Source: Variovorax sp. J22P240
Lineage (GTDB): Bacteria > Pseudomonadota > Gammaproteobacteria > Burkholderiales > Burkholderiaceae_C
DNA: 64,000 nucleotides
Direction: 5' to 3'
Assembly (NCBI RefSeq): GCF_030316855.1
Contig: NZ_JASZYR010000007.1
Coordinates: forward strand, 124,001-188,000
Numbering within the stretch: the stretch's first letter is position 1; each line of letters opens with the position of its first letter. The notes beneath the pieces were generated by a model. That model searched no databases, had not been told where the DNA came from, and worked only from the letters and a program-made list of their open reading frames with translations. Positions 1 through 8,343 of this stretch are shown piece by piece. The translations under genes were made by a program, and so were the position numbers.

Positions 1-400
1 TGCGCGCCCAACGCGGGTTGCAGATGGCTCTTATGGGCCCACAGCGACATTCACCGCCCTGATTCGGTCTCCTCGAAGCAGTCGCTCCAGCGGCGCTTCG
101 CAAATCAAACAGCCTCGGCGCCGGAAGTCAGTTCGAGCGAAGGTATATCGGTGTGTGGCAGGAAGGCCGAACCGCAGTCGAGCGCTCCCTGAGCTCCGTT
201 CTTTAGACACTTCAGCCATCCCATCGACAGTCACCCGACCACGCTGCATTCTGCGGCTAGGCAGCCATCGCCTCATGGGGCGTCAGTTCGTGTGCCAACA
301 CCTTGGTCGCTATCGACTTCGAGATCTGGGAGTTCCGCATCACCACGCAACGCTTCACCGTATTCCTTGCGCCGCGGAGGCGCTTCGATCGCGACGCCGC
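1..400. other. No recognisable gene
   Basis: I see no ORF with protein-family features here. A short antisense reading frame ending near 257 is open only because it runs antisense to the monooxygenase pseudogene that begins at 401. The stretch may hold that gene's promoter, but no convincing -35/-10 pair stands out. Confidence 0.4.
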
Positions 401-1813
401 ATGACGGCCGATGGCACAAGCCCGGCAGACACGCTGGACCTGCTGATCGTCGGAGCCGGCTTCGGCGGCCTTTGCATGCTGCAAAAGGCGCGCGCGATGG
501 GCCTGTCGGCGCTGGTGCTCGAGGCCGCGCCCAGCGTGGGCGGCACCTGGTATGCCAATCGCTACCCAGGTGCCCGCGTCGACATCCAGAGCCTGGAGTA
601 CTCCTTCTCGTTCAGCGAGGCCCTGCAGCAGGAATGGCAGTGGACAGAGCGCTATGCCTCGCAGCCCGAACTGCTGCGCTACGCCAACCAAGTCGCGGAC
701 CGCTTCGACCTGCGCAGCGGCATCCACCTGAACACTTGCGTGACGGCGGCGCGCTTCGACGATGTCAATCGGCGTTGGGAGATCGGCAGCACGGGCGAGG
801 ATGGCGCGGCGCTGACTTGGCGTGCGCGCTTCGTTGTGCTGGCCAGCGGGCCGCTGTCGACACCCAACACGCCGGCCTTCCCCAGAGGCCCGCGTGAAGG
901 CTGACTACCCGGGCTTTCGCGCTCGCAATCGCCAGATGCGCACCGGCTTCGGCTGCGATCTGCCGATGAACCCGAACTCGGCGCTGGCTGCGAGCCCGAA
1001 GAGCGGGGCGCGGCTTTCGAGGCCCGCTGGCGCGTCGGCGGATTCTCCCTGCTGGGGGCCTTCGGCGACGTCATGACCAATTTGCAGGCCAACGCCCTGG
1101 CGGCCGAGTTCGTGCGCAGGAAGATCCGCCAGGCGGTGCACGACCGGGCGACGGCGGCGCTGCTCTCGCCGCACCAGCCCATCGGATGCAAGCGGATGTG
1201 CGTGGCCGACGACTACTACGAGACCTTCAACCGGTCGAACGTGCATCTGGTGGACGTCAGCGAGCGACCGATCGAGGCCATCACGCCAGGTGGCCTGCGA
1301 ACCGGCGCGCGCGAGTACGCCTTCGACACGCTGGTACTCGCCACCGGTTTCGACGCCGTCACCGGCACGCTGATGCGGCTGGATCTGCGTGGCCCGGGCG
1401 GCCTGCGCATTCAGGACAAGTGGCGCCACGGGCCGCTGAACTACCTGGGATTGACTGTGGCCGGCTTCCCGAATCTGTTCAACATCGCCGGCGCGGGCAG
1501 CGCCGCGGCCTTCACGAGCGTGATCCTCTCGATCGAGCACCACGTGGACTGGATCGCCGACTGCATCGCCTGGCTCGACGCGCAGGGTCACGCCACGATC
1601 GAGCCCACCGACGAGGCCGAAAGCGCCTGGGTCGCGCATGTCAACGCGGTCGCTGCGCAAACGGTCTTCCTGAGCTGCAACTCCTGGTACCTGGGCGCCA
1701 ACATTCCGGGCAAGCCGCGAATGTTCATGCAGCTGGCCGGCGGATTCCCCGCTTATGCGAAACGTTGCTTGGCGGAGGCTGGCTGGGGCTACGAGGGCTT
1801 TCTTCTGCGCTGA
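401..1813 (+). pseudogene. Baeyer-Villiger monooxygenase pseudogene (internal deletion and frameshifts)
   Basis: The first part (401-904) encodes the N-terminal FAD-binding Rossmann fold of a flavin monooxygenase: GAGFGG near residue 18, then the GGTWYANRYPGARVD segment typical of Baeyer-Villiger enzymes, ending in ASGPLSTPNTPAFP. In family members this point is followed by the second (NADPH-binding) GxGxxG fold. Here that fold is missing: the frame hits a stop at 902, while another frame around 890-1000 reads RVKADYPGFRARNRQMRTG, which belongs further downstream. The original frame resumes near 1010 (FEARWRVGG in nucleotides before 1073) and continues to 1813 with the C-terminal FAD/NADP domain (DTLVLATGFDA, then FPNLFNIAGAG). 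So there is an internal loss of roughly 50 codons plus compensating frameshifts. NADPH binding cannot be intact, and I call it non-functional. Confidence 0.85.
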
Positions 1814-1955
1814 TGGCGGCAGCGCCGGCTCCGCGCGCGTGGGATTGACGGCAGGTGCGCCGATCCCCCTTCATCGCCCAAGCAGGTACTCAACGAATGA
1901 GCCGATACCGGCCCTTTGTGGAAGACTGGAAATGGGCGTGACTGCCACTTCGCCG

Positions 1956-2049
1956 AACTCGCCGATAGCTGCCCTTGGTCAACAGTGTGAACACTCCGAA
2001 GGGCTGCTACCAAGCGCGGCGGCGAACGGGTGCTCGCGGCCATTTCCGG
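1956..2049 (+). repeat. Diverged dispersed intergenic repeat, copy A
   Basis: This stretch resembles 11740-11834. Shared blocks include CTCGCCG(A/C)TAGC, AGCCCTTGG or TGCCCTTGG, then CAAGCGCGG and GGTGCTCGCGG, in the same order and spacing. Both copies are intergenic and non-coding. It lies in the gene-free interval between the monooxygenase pseudogene (ends 1813) and the desaturase (ends 2193); the rest of that interval shows nothing else. Confidence 0.5.
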
Positions 2050-2192
2050 GCCCTGGACAATGACCGCTCTCGGGAAGCCTGTCTTGAGAACCCGCGCCAT
2101 GGCGAAGAGGGCGCCGGCGCTCAGGGAGATGACCTGATGGTTCAGAGGATGCGGCTCCGTTCTTGAGTCTCAGAATCGCTGTTCACTACTTA

Positions 2193-3182
2193 TCAACGCT
2201 TGCTGACGAGCCTCCGTATGACCTGTACATACCCTCCGGCGACGTGGGCCTGCTGAAAGAACCCCTTGTCCCTCAAAAGCCGGTGCATCCGCCGCAGGTT
2301 GTACGAGGGAACGGTCGGCATCAAATGATGCTCGATGTGGAAGTTGACGAAGTTTGGAGCGAATAGCAGGCGCTCCCACCACGCCGCGAGGACCGTGCGC
2401 GTGTTCGACCAGATGTCTTGGCTCACCGTGCCCGGTAATGCGCCATGCTCGGCCGCATTACGGACACGGCTGACCATCATGTACGTGGTCAGCCATGACG
2501 CCGGCCACAGCAGGTAGACGATCGCGTGACCGCAGGCCCACAGCAGGGCGAGCGCCAAGGCATGTACGAGCAGGATGCGGCGGGCGTTCCACAGCAGGTG
2601 TCGCGCATTGCGCTTTCCGGGACTATCGCTATCCATTGCCGCGCGTTCGGCGCTCTGCTTCTTGTAGGCGTAGCCGAATCGCAGCTTCTCAGGCTCCGCA
2701 TGCGCATACAGCACGGCGAGCGTGGCGGCCGCCTTCAGGCCGGTGAGGCCGAGCAGGTCGCGAAGGACCTTGCGCGCCAGTGAGGCTGGGCTGACCGGAT
2801 AGCCACGGTAGTTGGGCAGGTCCGGGTCGTCCTCCCTGCCGGTCTTCACGTGGTGGGTCATGTGATAGCTGCGATAGATCGACAGGTCGGCGAACACCGG
2901 CGCGGCGCACAGCCACTGGCCGATCCAGTCGTTCAGCGGGCGAGAGGGCGTGAAGGAGCGATGCGCGCACTCGTGCATTAGGATGCCCAGACCCAGCTGG
3001 CGGCCGGCCAGCACCAGCATAGCAAGCGCTACCGTGGCAATGCCGGGCCGGGCGATCACCACGGCAAAGCTGGCCGCGATCAGGCACCAGTTGACCAACA
3101 GCATCCAGGCTGCCTTCCAGGTGGACTTGCGCTGCAACATCAGCAGCTCTTCGCGGTCCAGCAGTTTGCGTACTTCATTCAT
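2193..3182 (-). CDS. Fatty acid desaturase family membrane protein
   Basis: A 329-residue membrane di-iron protein that would introduce a double bond or hydroxyl group into an acyl chain. All three histidine boxes of the family are visible: HECAH near residue 72, HMTHH near residue 109 and HIEHH near residue 284. Hydrophobic segments lie around residues 25-65 and 195-230. The start at 3182 is chosen because the protein then begins MNEVRKLLD as in soluble N-termini of the family, and GGAAG lies just upstream; the frame is open further upstream only into IS sequence. The truncated IS3 element lies immediately upstream and in the opposite direction, so the native promoter may have been lost or replaced. 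The substrate cannot be read from the sequence; related proteins act on phospholipid or carotenoid-like acyl chains. Confidence 0.85.
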   Translation of the reverse strand: MNEVRKLLDREELLMLQRKSTWKAAWMLLVNWCLIAASFAVVIARPGIATVALAMLVLAGRQLGLGILMHECAHRSFTPSRPLNDWIGQWLCAAPVFADLSIYRSYHMTHHVKTGREDDPDLPNYRGYPVSPASLARKVLRDLLGLTGLKAAATLAVLYAHAEPEKLRFGYAYKKQSAERAAMDSDSPGKRNARHLLWNARRILLVHALALALLWACGHAIVYLLWPASWLTTYMMVSRVRNAAEHGALPGTVSQDIWSNTRTVLAAWWERLLFAPNFVNFHIEHHLMPTVPSYNLRRMHRLLRDKGFFQQAHVAGGYVQVIRRLVSKR

Positions 3183-3206
3183 GGGGAACTTCCAAATGCA
3201 ATCTCG

Positions 3207-3554
3207 ATGCTCCGATTGAATCAAGGGAAGGGCAAAATCTGTTGTCATGAAGCGCCAGATACGAACGAGCCGGGAATGAGCGTGTCGCTGGTGGCTCGCC
3301 AGGAAGGTGTCGCCGCCAGCCTGCTGTTCCAGTGGCGCAAGCTCGAACGCCAAGGCGCCCTGATGGCCGTGTCCGCTGGCGAGGCGGTAGTGCCAGCTTC
3401 TGAACTCGCAGCGGCGCGCGCCGAGATTGCCAAGTTGCAGCGCGTGCTGGGCAAGAAAACGCTGGAAAACGAAATCCTCAAAGAGGCAGTGGAGTACGCC
3501 GCCGAAAAAAAGTGGATTGCGCGCTCGCCCTTGTTGCCCGGGGACGGTCAATGA
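3207..3554 (+). pseudogene. IS3 transposase OrfA, 5'-truncated
   Basis: Encodes the C-terminal two thirds of an IS2-subgroup OrfA: the end of the helix-turn-helix (EPGMSVSLVARQEGVAAS, then LLFQWRKLERQGAL), followed by the leucine-zipper region (LAAARAEIAKLQRVLGKKTLENEIL). The first approximately 15 codons of the open frame (MLRLNQGKGKICC) come from flanking DNA, so the apparent start is accidental and the first DNA-contacting helix is gone. OrfA overlaps orfB and would feed into it through the slippery site at 3506. DNA binding to the transposon ends is expected to be impaired. Confidence 0.75.
3506..3512 (+). promoter_or_regulatory. Programmed -1 frameshift slippery heptamer A_AAA_AAG
   Basis: In the OrfA frame the codons read GAA AAA AAG, giving the classic A AAA AAG heptamer. 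Slipping back one base places the ribosome in the frame of OrfB, whose coding starts at once after the site. This is the known mechanism for making OrfAB transposase in IS3-family elements; use of the site here is inferred. Confidence 0.7.
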
Positions 3555-4444
3555 TGACCGTCTGCCAGGCATTGGGGTTGGCGCGCTCGAATGTCCATCT
3601 GCTGCGCAACCGATCGGCCTCGTGGATCGATGGCCGCACACAACGCACGCCACGCAGTGACGAACAACTTCTGTCAGACATCCGCGAGCAGATCACGGAC
3701 CTGCCGAGCTACGGCTATCGGCGAGCCTGCGCGCTGGTCAATCGCCAACGCGCGGGGGTGGACGCCCCGCGTGTGAATCCCAAGCGCGTCTATCGCGTCA
3801 TGGCAGCCAACGCTTTGCTGTTGCCCAAGGCGCCGCGGCGTCCGCAGTCCAGCCGCAGGCACACTGGCACCGTGTCTGTTGAGGCCAGCGACACCCGCTG
3901 GTGCTCGGACGGCTTCGAGATCAAGTGCGACTCGGGACAAACCGTCACCGCCACGTTCGCCAAGGACTGCTGTGATCGCGAGATCGTGGCCTTCCGAGCA
4001 TGGGAGGGCAAAGGGCTGCCGGGCGAGCCGGTGCGCGAGATGCTCATCGAGGCGGTGGAAAAGCGCTTCGGCACGGTAGAGGCCCTTCCTGCGGGCTACT
4101 CGCTGCAATTCCTGACTGACAACGGCAGCGCCTACATCGCCCACGAGACTCGACGCATCGCCAAGTCGCTCGGGCTGACGCCGGTCAATACGCCAGTGTG
4201 CAGTCCACAGAGCAATGGCATGGCCGAAAGCTTCGTCAACACCTTCAAGCGTGACTACGTGGGACGCATGGACCTCAGCGACGCCCCGACCGTACTGGCG
4301 CAATTGCCAGCTGCGTTCGAGCACTTCAACGAGATTCACCCGCACTCGAGCTTGAAGATGAAATCGCCGCGCGAGTTCAGGCGGCAACGGGTTGAGCAGA
4401 CACGCCGCGCTCAACTTGAACAACCGGCGCTACATTGCGTATAG
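3512..4444 (+). CDS. IS3-family transposase OrfB (DDE integrase domain)
   Basis: A 310-residue catalytic half of an IS2-type transposase. The HTH_21-like N-terminal part (LPSYGYRRACALVNRQ near residue 65) precedes an rve core with the DDE residues in RWCSDGFE (Asp, about residue 132), LTDNGS (Asp, about residue 203) and NGMAESF (Glu, about residue 238), ending in the usual HPHSSLKMKSPREFRR tail. The listed start is a GTG inside the frameshift site; in the cell it is probably made as an OrfAB fusion. OrfB looks complete although OrfA is truncated. Confidence 0.85.
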   Translation: MDCALALVARGRSMMTVCQALGLARSNVHLLRNRSASWIDGRTQRTPRSDEQLLSDIREQITDLPSYGYRRACALVNRQRAGVDAPRVNPKRVYRVMAANALLLPKAPRRPQSSRRHTGTVSVEASDTRWCSDGFEIKCDSGQTVTATFAKDCCDREIVAFRAWEGKGLPGEPVREMLIEAVEKRFGTVEALPAGYSLQFLTDNGSAYIAHETRRIAKSLGLTPVNTPVCSPQSNGMAESFVNTFKRDYVGRMDLSDAPTVLAQLPAAFEHFNEIHPHSSLKMKSPREFRRQRVEQTRRAQLEQPALHCV

Positions 4445-4496
4445 GCCGTGTCCTGAGATACGGGGGCAAGATCAGTACGGACGTCCGACGAGGCAC

Positions 4497-5243
4497 ATGA
4501 AGACCTTCGCGATAGCTGCCATTGACGGATACCAGCGGTTCATCTCACCCTACAAGGGCTTCGGCTGCGCACATCGAGTGCGGACGGGCGGAGCTTCATG
4601 TTCGCGGTTCGCAAAGCGAGCGATTGCTCGCCTGGGCATCGTGGCCGGCGTCATCGTCACCATCCGCCGCTTTGAAGCATGCGCCGACTCGGCACGAGTC
4701 CTCTCCAGCGCGGAAGGCCAAGCCGCCGCGGCGCCGCCGGAAGCTCCCGCTGAGGCTTGCCGCTCTGGTCCCGCTGGGGAGCGAGGAAACTGCCAGGGTG
4801 CTGCGCGTGCTGGCCCGGCTAGGTCAGAATCCGGCCACACCCGGTCAGTCGTGAAGGTCCTTGCTGCTGATGCCGTCGGCCGCCATCCGCATCGCCGAAT
4901 AGGCAACGTAGGCGTCCGTTGGCTCGGTGCTCAAAGATTCGGGACCGGCCAGCCATTCCGTCAGAGCGTAGTCGAGGACGGTGACCATCCACCTCAAGTT
5001 CCGCTTGAGCGTCAAGGGCGTTCCTCTGATGACGCTGTCCCTGACCGAATCATCGGCGACGCCCCAGCGTGCGGCATAGGGGGCGAGTTGATGGAGGGAC
5101 GCGGGCACGTCGTCAAGGGCGAACGATGCCCTTGGGAAGGCCATTCGGACAGGCCCCATTGCGTCGTCAATCTGGGCTTCCGTAAGCGCCTTCAACGTGT
5201 CGGTCATCCGAATGTCACCCCTCGAAGATGCGCAGCAAGATAG
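4497..5243 (+). CDS. YidD-like protein (membrane insertion efficiency factor family), distal part doubtful
   Basis: The first about 65 codons (4497 to about 4690) match the YidD family: an amphipathic N-terminus (MKTFAIAAIDGYQRFISPYK), a cysteine pair in GFGCAHRVRTGGASCSRF, then a small hydrophobic helix and a last cysteine in FEAC. YidD members help YidC-dependent insertion of membrane proteins. Normal YidD sits in the rpmH-rnpA-yidD-yidC locus; here it stands alone beside an IS end. After 4690 the open frame is Ala/Pro/Gly-rich, then runs antisense through a more convincing gene at 4845-5207. Another frame gives a Lys/Arg-rich tail ending at 4854, so a frameshift near 4700 is plausible and the true end is uncertain. 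Confidence 0.5.
   Translation: MKTFAIAAIDGYQRFISPYKGFGCAHRVRTGGASCSRFAKRAIARLGIVAGVIVTIRRFEACADSARVLSSAEGQAAAAPPEAPAEACRSGPAGERGNCQGAARAGPARSESGHTRSVVKVLAADAVGRHPHRRIGNVGVRWLGAQRFGTGQPFRQSVVEDGDHPPQVPLERQGRSSDDAVPDRIIGDAPACGIGGELMEGRGHVVKGERCPWEGHSDRPHCVVNLGFRKRLQRVGHPNVTPRRCAAR
4845..5207 (-). CDS. Hypothetical protein
   Basis: A 120-residue protein starting MTDTLKALTEAQIDDAMG. It has no signal peptide or membrane segment and its composition is balanced, unlike the low-complexity frame opposite. Hydrophobic/aromatic pattern blocks (NLRWMVTVLDYALTEWL and DAYVAYSAMRMAADGI) suggest a folded helical protein. I do not recognise a family. The start at 5207 is preferred over 5246 because the extra residues (MLSCCASSRGDIR) look non-native. 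Its 3' half lies opposite the doubtful distal part of the YidD-like ORF; of the two I consider this one the real gene. Confidence 0.55.
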   Translation of the reverse strand: MTDTLKALTEAQIDDAMGPVRMAFPRASFALDDVPASLHQLAPYAARWGVADDSVRDSVIRGTPLTLKRNLRWMVTVLDYALTEWLAGPESLSTEPTDAYVAYSAMRMAADGISSKDLHD

Positions 5244-5286
5244 CACACGCGAACGGCGGCTTTGGAGCGCGGCGTACAGCCGGTTT

Positions 5287-5436
5287 GGGCCGAGGCTGTG
5301 TGAAAACGAGATGCGGTCGACGTCATTCCGAAAGTCGACCTCTCAAATGGGCTCAGGCGGCGTTTTCTCGAATGCTCCAAGGGGTCAAGGACCCTCGAAA
5401 ACGTGAGTCAACGGAGTTTTCACACAGGCTCGGCCC
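5287..5436. repeat. 150-bp MITE-like element with 21-bp terminal inverted repeats
   Basis: Left end 5287-5307 and right end 5416-5436 are inverted copies of each other (20 of 21 bases), carrying the CTGTGTGAAAAC core found at the ends of several IS families. The interior is non-coding and contains further short inverted repeats: GGTCGAC at 5315-5321 with GTCGACC at 5334-5340, and CGTTTTC against GAAAACG nearer the right end. No transposase lies inside, so it looks like a non-autonomous element or a solo pair of IS ends. No clear target duplication is visible. It occupies most of the gene-free interval 5208-5565. Confidence 0.7.
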
Positions 5437-5565
5437 TCTGCCGACTTTCGAGCATCCACCCCGAATGTCTGCAACGCAGCCGAGAACAGACCTTCAGGGT
5501 GTCCCTTCAAGGTTTGGTTGGTGGAATCGGACCCTTGTCGGTCGGGTGTGGGCCGCGCCCGTGGC

Positions 5566-6552
5566 TCACTCAGCCTTGAAGTTGATCGACTTCAGCACCG
5601 CGCCGACGCGCTCGTAGTCGGCGCGCAGCGACTTCGTCATCTCCTCTGACGTCCGCGGCTGGCCGACCTCGACGCTGATCTCCTTCAGTCGCTCGCGCAT
5701 CGCGGGCTGCGCCATGACCTTCAGCGCGGCTTCGCGCAGCCGATTCTGTGCCGCAGCCGGCACGTCAGGTGTCACATACATGCCCTGCCAAATCACCGCC
5801 TCGAGTTGCGGGTAGCCGAGCTCCGTGAATGTCGGCACATTGGGCAGCATCGGCGAACGCTGGGGCAGACTGATCGCGAAAGGCACGACCTTGCCGGCCT
5901 TGACCATCGGAATCGATGTCGGGATCCCGTCGAACATCAGCGGCACATGGCCGCCCATCACATCGGCCAGTCCCGGGGTCGAGCCCTTGTACCCGACATG
6001 CGCCATATCGATGCCGGCGGCTTTGTTCAATTGCAGCCCCATCACATGCGACAAGGTGCCGGGGCTGTAGGAGGCGTAGCTCACCTTGCCTGGGTTGGCC
6101 TTTACATAAGTGACCAACTCGGCGACGTTCTTCGCCGGCACCGACGGATTGCCCACCAACACGAGCCCGCCGTGCGCCAGGTCAACGATCGGCTTGATGT
6201 CCTTGGCCATGTCGAAGCGCAATTTGACGATATGAGGGATCTCGCTCACCAGCGCATTGAGTGCGACGAGCACCGTGTTGCCGTCGTGCGGCGCTTGCAT
6301 CAGTTCATTGACGGCCAGCGCGCCACCGGCACCGGGCTTCGGATCGACGATCACCGGCAGGTTCAGTTCCTTTTGCAAGCCATCCGCATAAAGCCGGGCC
6401 ACGATGTCGGTGGTGCCACCAGCCGGACCGAACACGACGATGCGAAGCACCTTGTCGGATCCGGCCTGCGCGAGCGTGGCAGGCGAGGCCAGCATTGCGA
6501 GAGTGGCGGCCAGGGCGGCGCCGAGATGACGGCGGTTGAATAGGTAAGTCAT
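5566..6552 (-). CDS. Bug-family periplasmic solute-binding protein (tripartite tricarboxylate receptor-like)
   Basis: A 328-residue exported receptor. The start MTYLFNRRHLGAALAATLAM gives a clean Sec signal peptide ending near SPATLAQA; GGAGACAA lies upstream of this ATG. The mature part has the Bug hallmarks: IVVFGPAGGTTDIVAR near the N-terminus, VDPKPGAGG for binding the ligand carboxylate, and SYASYSPGTLSHVMG in the middle. It is the last gene of a minus-strand operon with the dioxygenase, BKACE and CoA ligase, about 90 bp after the ligase. It would capture the organic acid that this operon degrades, but no TctA/TctB membrane partners are present nearby, as is common for orphan Bug proteins in Burkholderiales. 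Confidence 0.88.
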   Translation of the reverse strand: MTYLFNRRHLGAALAATLAMLASPATLAQAGSDKVLRIVVFGPAGGTTDIVARLYADGLQKELNLPVIVDPKPGAGGALAVNELMQAPHDGNTVLVALNALVSEIPHIVKLRFDMAKDIKPIVDLAHGGLVLVGNPSVPAKNVAELVTYVKANPGKVSYASYSPGTLSHVMGLQLNKAAGIDMAHVGYKGSTPGLADVMGGHVPLMFDGIPTSIPMVKAGKVVPFAISLPQRSPMLPNVPTFTELGYPQLEAVIWQGMYVTPDVPAAAQNRLREAALKVMAQPAMRERLKEISVEVGQPRTSEEMTKSLRADYERVGAVLKSINFKAE

Positions 6553-6641
6553 GTCTTGTCTCCAGTTGATTTCAGTTGTGTATTCAGGGTTGGCCCCTCG
6601 GGCCAGTGAAGATCTCACTTCGCGGTTCGAGACCGCGCATC

Positions 6642-8282
6642 TCACAGGCCCGGTAGCCTGTAGTCGCTCAGTTGCTCGCGCAGGCGGGCCTTCAGGATCT
6701 TCCCGGTGGCCCCAATCGGAATCGACTCGGCGAATACCACGTCGTCAGGGATCTGCCACCTGGCGGTCTTGCCCTCGTAGAAAGCTAGAAGTTCCTTGCA
6801 CGAAACCTCCGCGCCGGGCTGCTTCACCACCACGACGACCGGGCGTTCATCCCACTTCGGATGTGCCACGCCGATGCATGCCGCCATCGCGATCGCCGGG
6901 TGCGCGACGGCGATGTTCTCGACTTCGATGGAGCTGATCCATTCGCCGCCGGACTTGATCACGTCCTTGCTGCGGTCGGTGATCTGCAGATAGCCGTCGG
7001 CATCGATGGTGGCGACGTCGCCGGTGGGGAACCAGCCACGCCCCTTCGCGTCGCGCACCAGCGGATCACTCTCGCCCTTGAAGTAGTTCTTGATCACCCA
7101 CGGACCCGTGACGAGCAGGTCGCCCGAGGCCTTGCCGTCCCACGGCAGCACCTTGCCTTCAGGGTCAACGATCTTCATCTCGATGCCGAAGATGCCCCGG
7201 CCCTGCTTCAGGCGGATGGCCATCTGCTGTTCGGGCATTTGCGTGAGGTGCTTGTTCTTCAACGTGCACAGCGTGCCGAGCGGCGACAGCTCTGTCATGC
7301 CCCAGGCATGCAGCACCTCGACGCCGTACTGGTGCTGGAAGGCATCGATCATGGCCGGCGGGCAGGCCGAGCCGCCGATCACCGTGCGCTTGAGTGTCGA
7401 GAACTCGAGGCCGTTGGCCTGCATGTGGCCCAGCATCATCTGCCAGACGGTCGGCACGCCCGCCGCAAAGCTGACCTTCTCGGTTTCGATCAGCTCGAAC
7501 ACCGACTTGCCATCAAGCGCCGGGCCGGGGAACACCAGCTTGGCGCCGACCAGTGCGGCCGAGTACGGAATGCCCCAGGCATTGACGTGGAACATCGGCA
7601 CGACCGGCAGCACGGAATCGCGGGCCGACATCGCCATCACATCCGGCATGGCAGAGGCATAGGTATGCAGCATCGTGGAGCGGTGGCTGTAGAGCGCTGC
7701 CTTCGGGTTGCCGGTGGTTCCGCTCGTGTAGCACATGCTGGAGGCCGAGTTCTCGTCAAAGCTCGGCCAGTCGTACGTTGAGCTGTGCGTGCTGATCCAT
7801 GCCTCGTAGCTCTCCAGCTTCGGGATGCCGCTGTCCGCGGGCAGCTTGTCGGCGTCACACAGTGCGATCCACTTCTTGACCGTGGGGCACTCGCCATGGA
7901 TCTGCTGCACGATCGGCAGGAAGCTCAAGTCGAAGCACATGATCTCGTCTTCGGCGTGGTTCGTGATCCAGGCGATCTGGTCGGGGTGAAGCCGCGGGTT
8001 GACGGTGTGCAGCACACGGCCTGTTCCGCTCACGCCGTAGTAAAGCTCCAGATGGCGATAGCCGTTCCAGGCCAGGGTGGCGACGCGGTCGCCGAACCCC
8101 AGTTGCTCCTGGTCGAGCGCATTGGCCACCTGGCGCGACCGCGCGGCGACCTCGCGCCAAGTCGTGCGGTGGATGTCGCCTTCGACACGTCGCGAGACGA
8201 TCTCGGTATCGCCGTGGTGACAGTCTGCGAACTCGATCAGCGACGAGATCAGCAACTGTTGGTCTTGCATCAAACCCAGCAT
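6642..8282 (-). CDS. Acyl-CoA synthetase (AMP-forming), DmdB/medium-chain type
   Basis: A 546-residue ATP-dependent acid:CoA ligase making an acyl-AMP and then an acyl-CoA in the cytoplasm. Family motifs are in order: the phosphate loop SMCYTSGTTGNPKA near residue 183, HAWGMTELSP (adenine-binding A5), GWFPTGDVATIDADGY (A7), DRSKDVIKSGGEWIS (A8) and the catalytic lysine in GKILKARLRE near the C-terminus. The length is normal for 3-methylmercaptopropionate/medium-chain-type ligases. The start at 8282 (MLGLMQDQQ) is chosen by family N-terminus. It sits between BKACE upstream (61 bp) and the Bug receptor downstream. BKACE produces or uses acyl-CoA, so the ligase probably activates a pathway acid. 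Confidence 0.88.
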   Translation of the reverse strand: MLGLMQDQQLLISSLIEFADCHHGDTEIVSRRVEGDIHRTTWREVAARSRQVANALDQEQLGFGDRVATLAWNGYRHLELYYGVSGTGRVLHTVNPRLHPDQIAWITNHAEDEIMCFDLSFLPIVQQIHGECPTVKKWIALCDADKLPADSGIPKLESYEAWISTHSSTYDWPSFDENSASSMCYTSGTTGNPKAALYSHRSTMLHTYASAMPDVMAMSARDSVLPVVPMFHVNAWGIPYSAALVGAKLVFPGPALDGKSVFELIETEKVSFAAGVPTVWQMMLGHMQANGLEFSTLKRTVIGGSACPPAMIDAFQHQYGVEVLHAWGMTELSPLGTLCTLKNKHLTQMPEQQMAIRLKQGRGIFGIEMKIVDPEGKVLPWDGKASGDLLVTGPWVIKNYFKGESDPLVRDAKGRGWFPTGDVATIDADGYLQITDRSKDVIKSGGEWISSIEVENIAVAHPAIAMAACIGVAHPKWDERPVVVVVKQPGAEVSCKELLAFYEGKTARWQIPDDVVFAESIPIGATGKILKARLREQLSDYRLPGL

Positions 8283-8343
8283 GTGGAACCTCCTCTTCAA
8301 ACAGTTTCAAAAAAGTCGCGGGCAGCGAACCCGGCGACAACGT

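Larger units (their letters stand above)
3245..4474 (+). mobile_element. IS3-family (IS2-like subgroup) insertion sequence, 5'-truncated
   Basis: The element carries overlapping orfA and orfB with a -1 frameshift signal. Homology of OrfA to its family begins abruptly around 3245, with about 40 N-terminal residues and the left inverted repeat missing. The right end probably lies near 4474, just after TGTCCTGAGATACGGGGGCA, but with no left end to compare the terminal inverted repeat cannot be proved. The element is therefore probably immobile by itself. Confidence 0.75.

Noticed and set aside
257..727. A 156-codon minus-strand frame at the start
   Set aside because: It runs antisense to the flavin-monooxygenase pseudogene and shows no family features.
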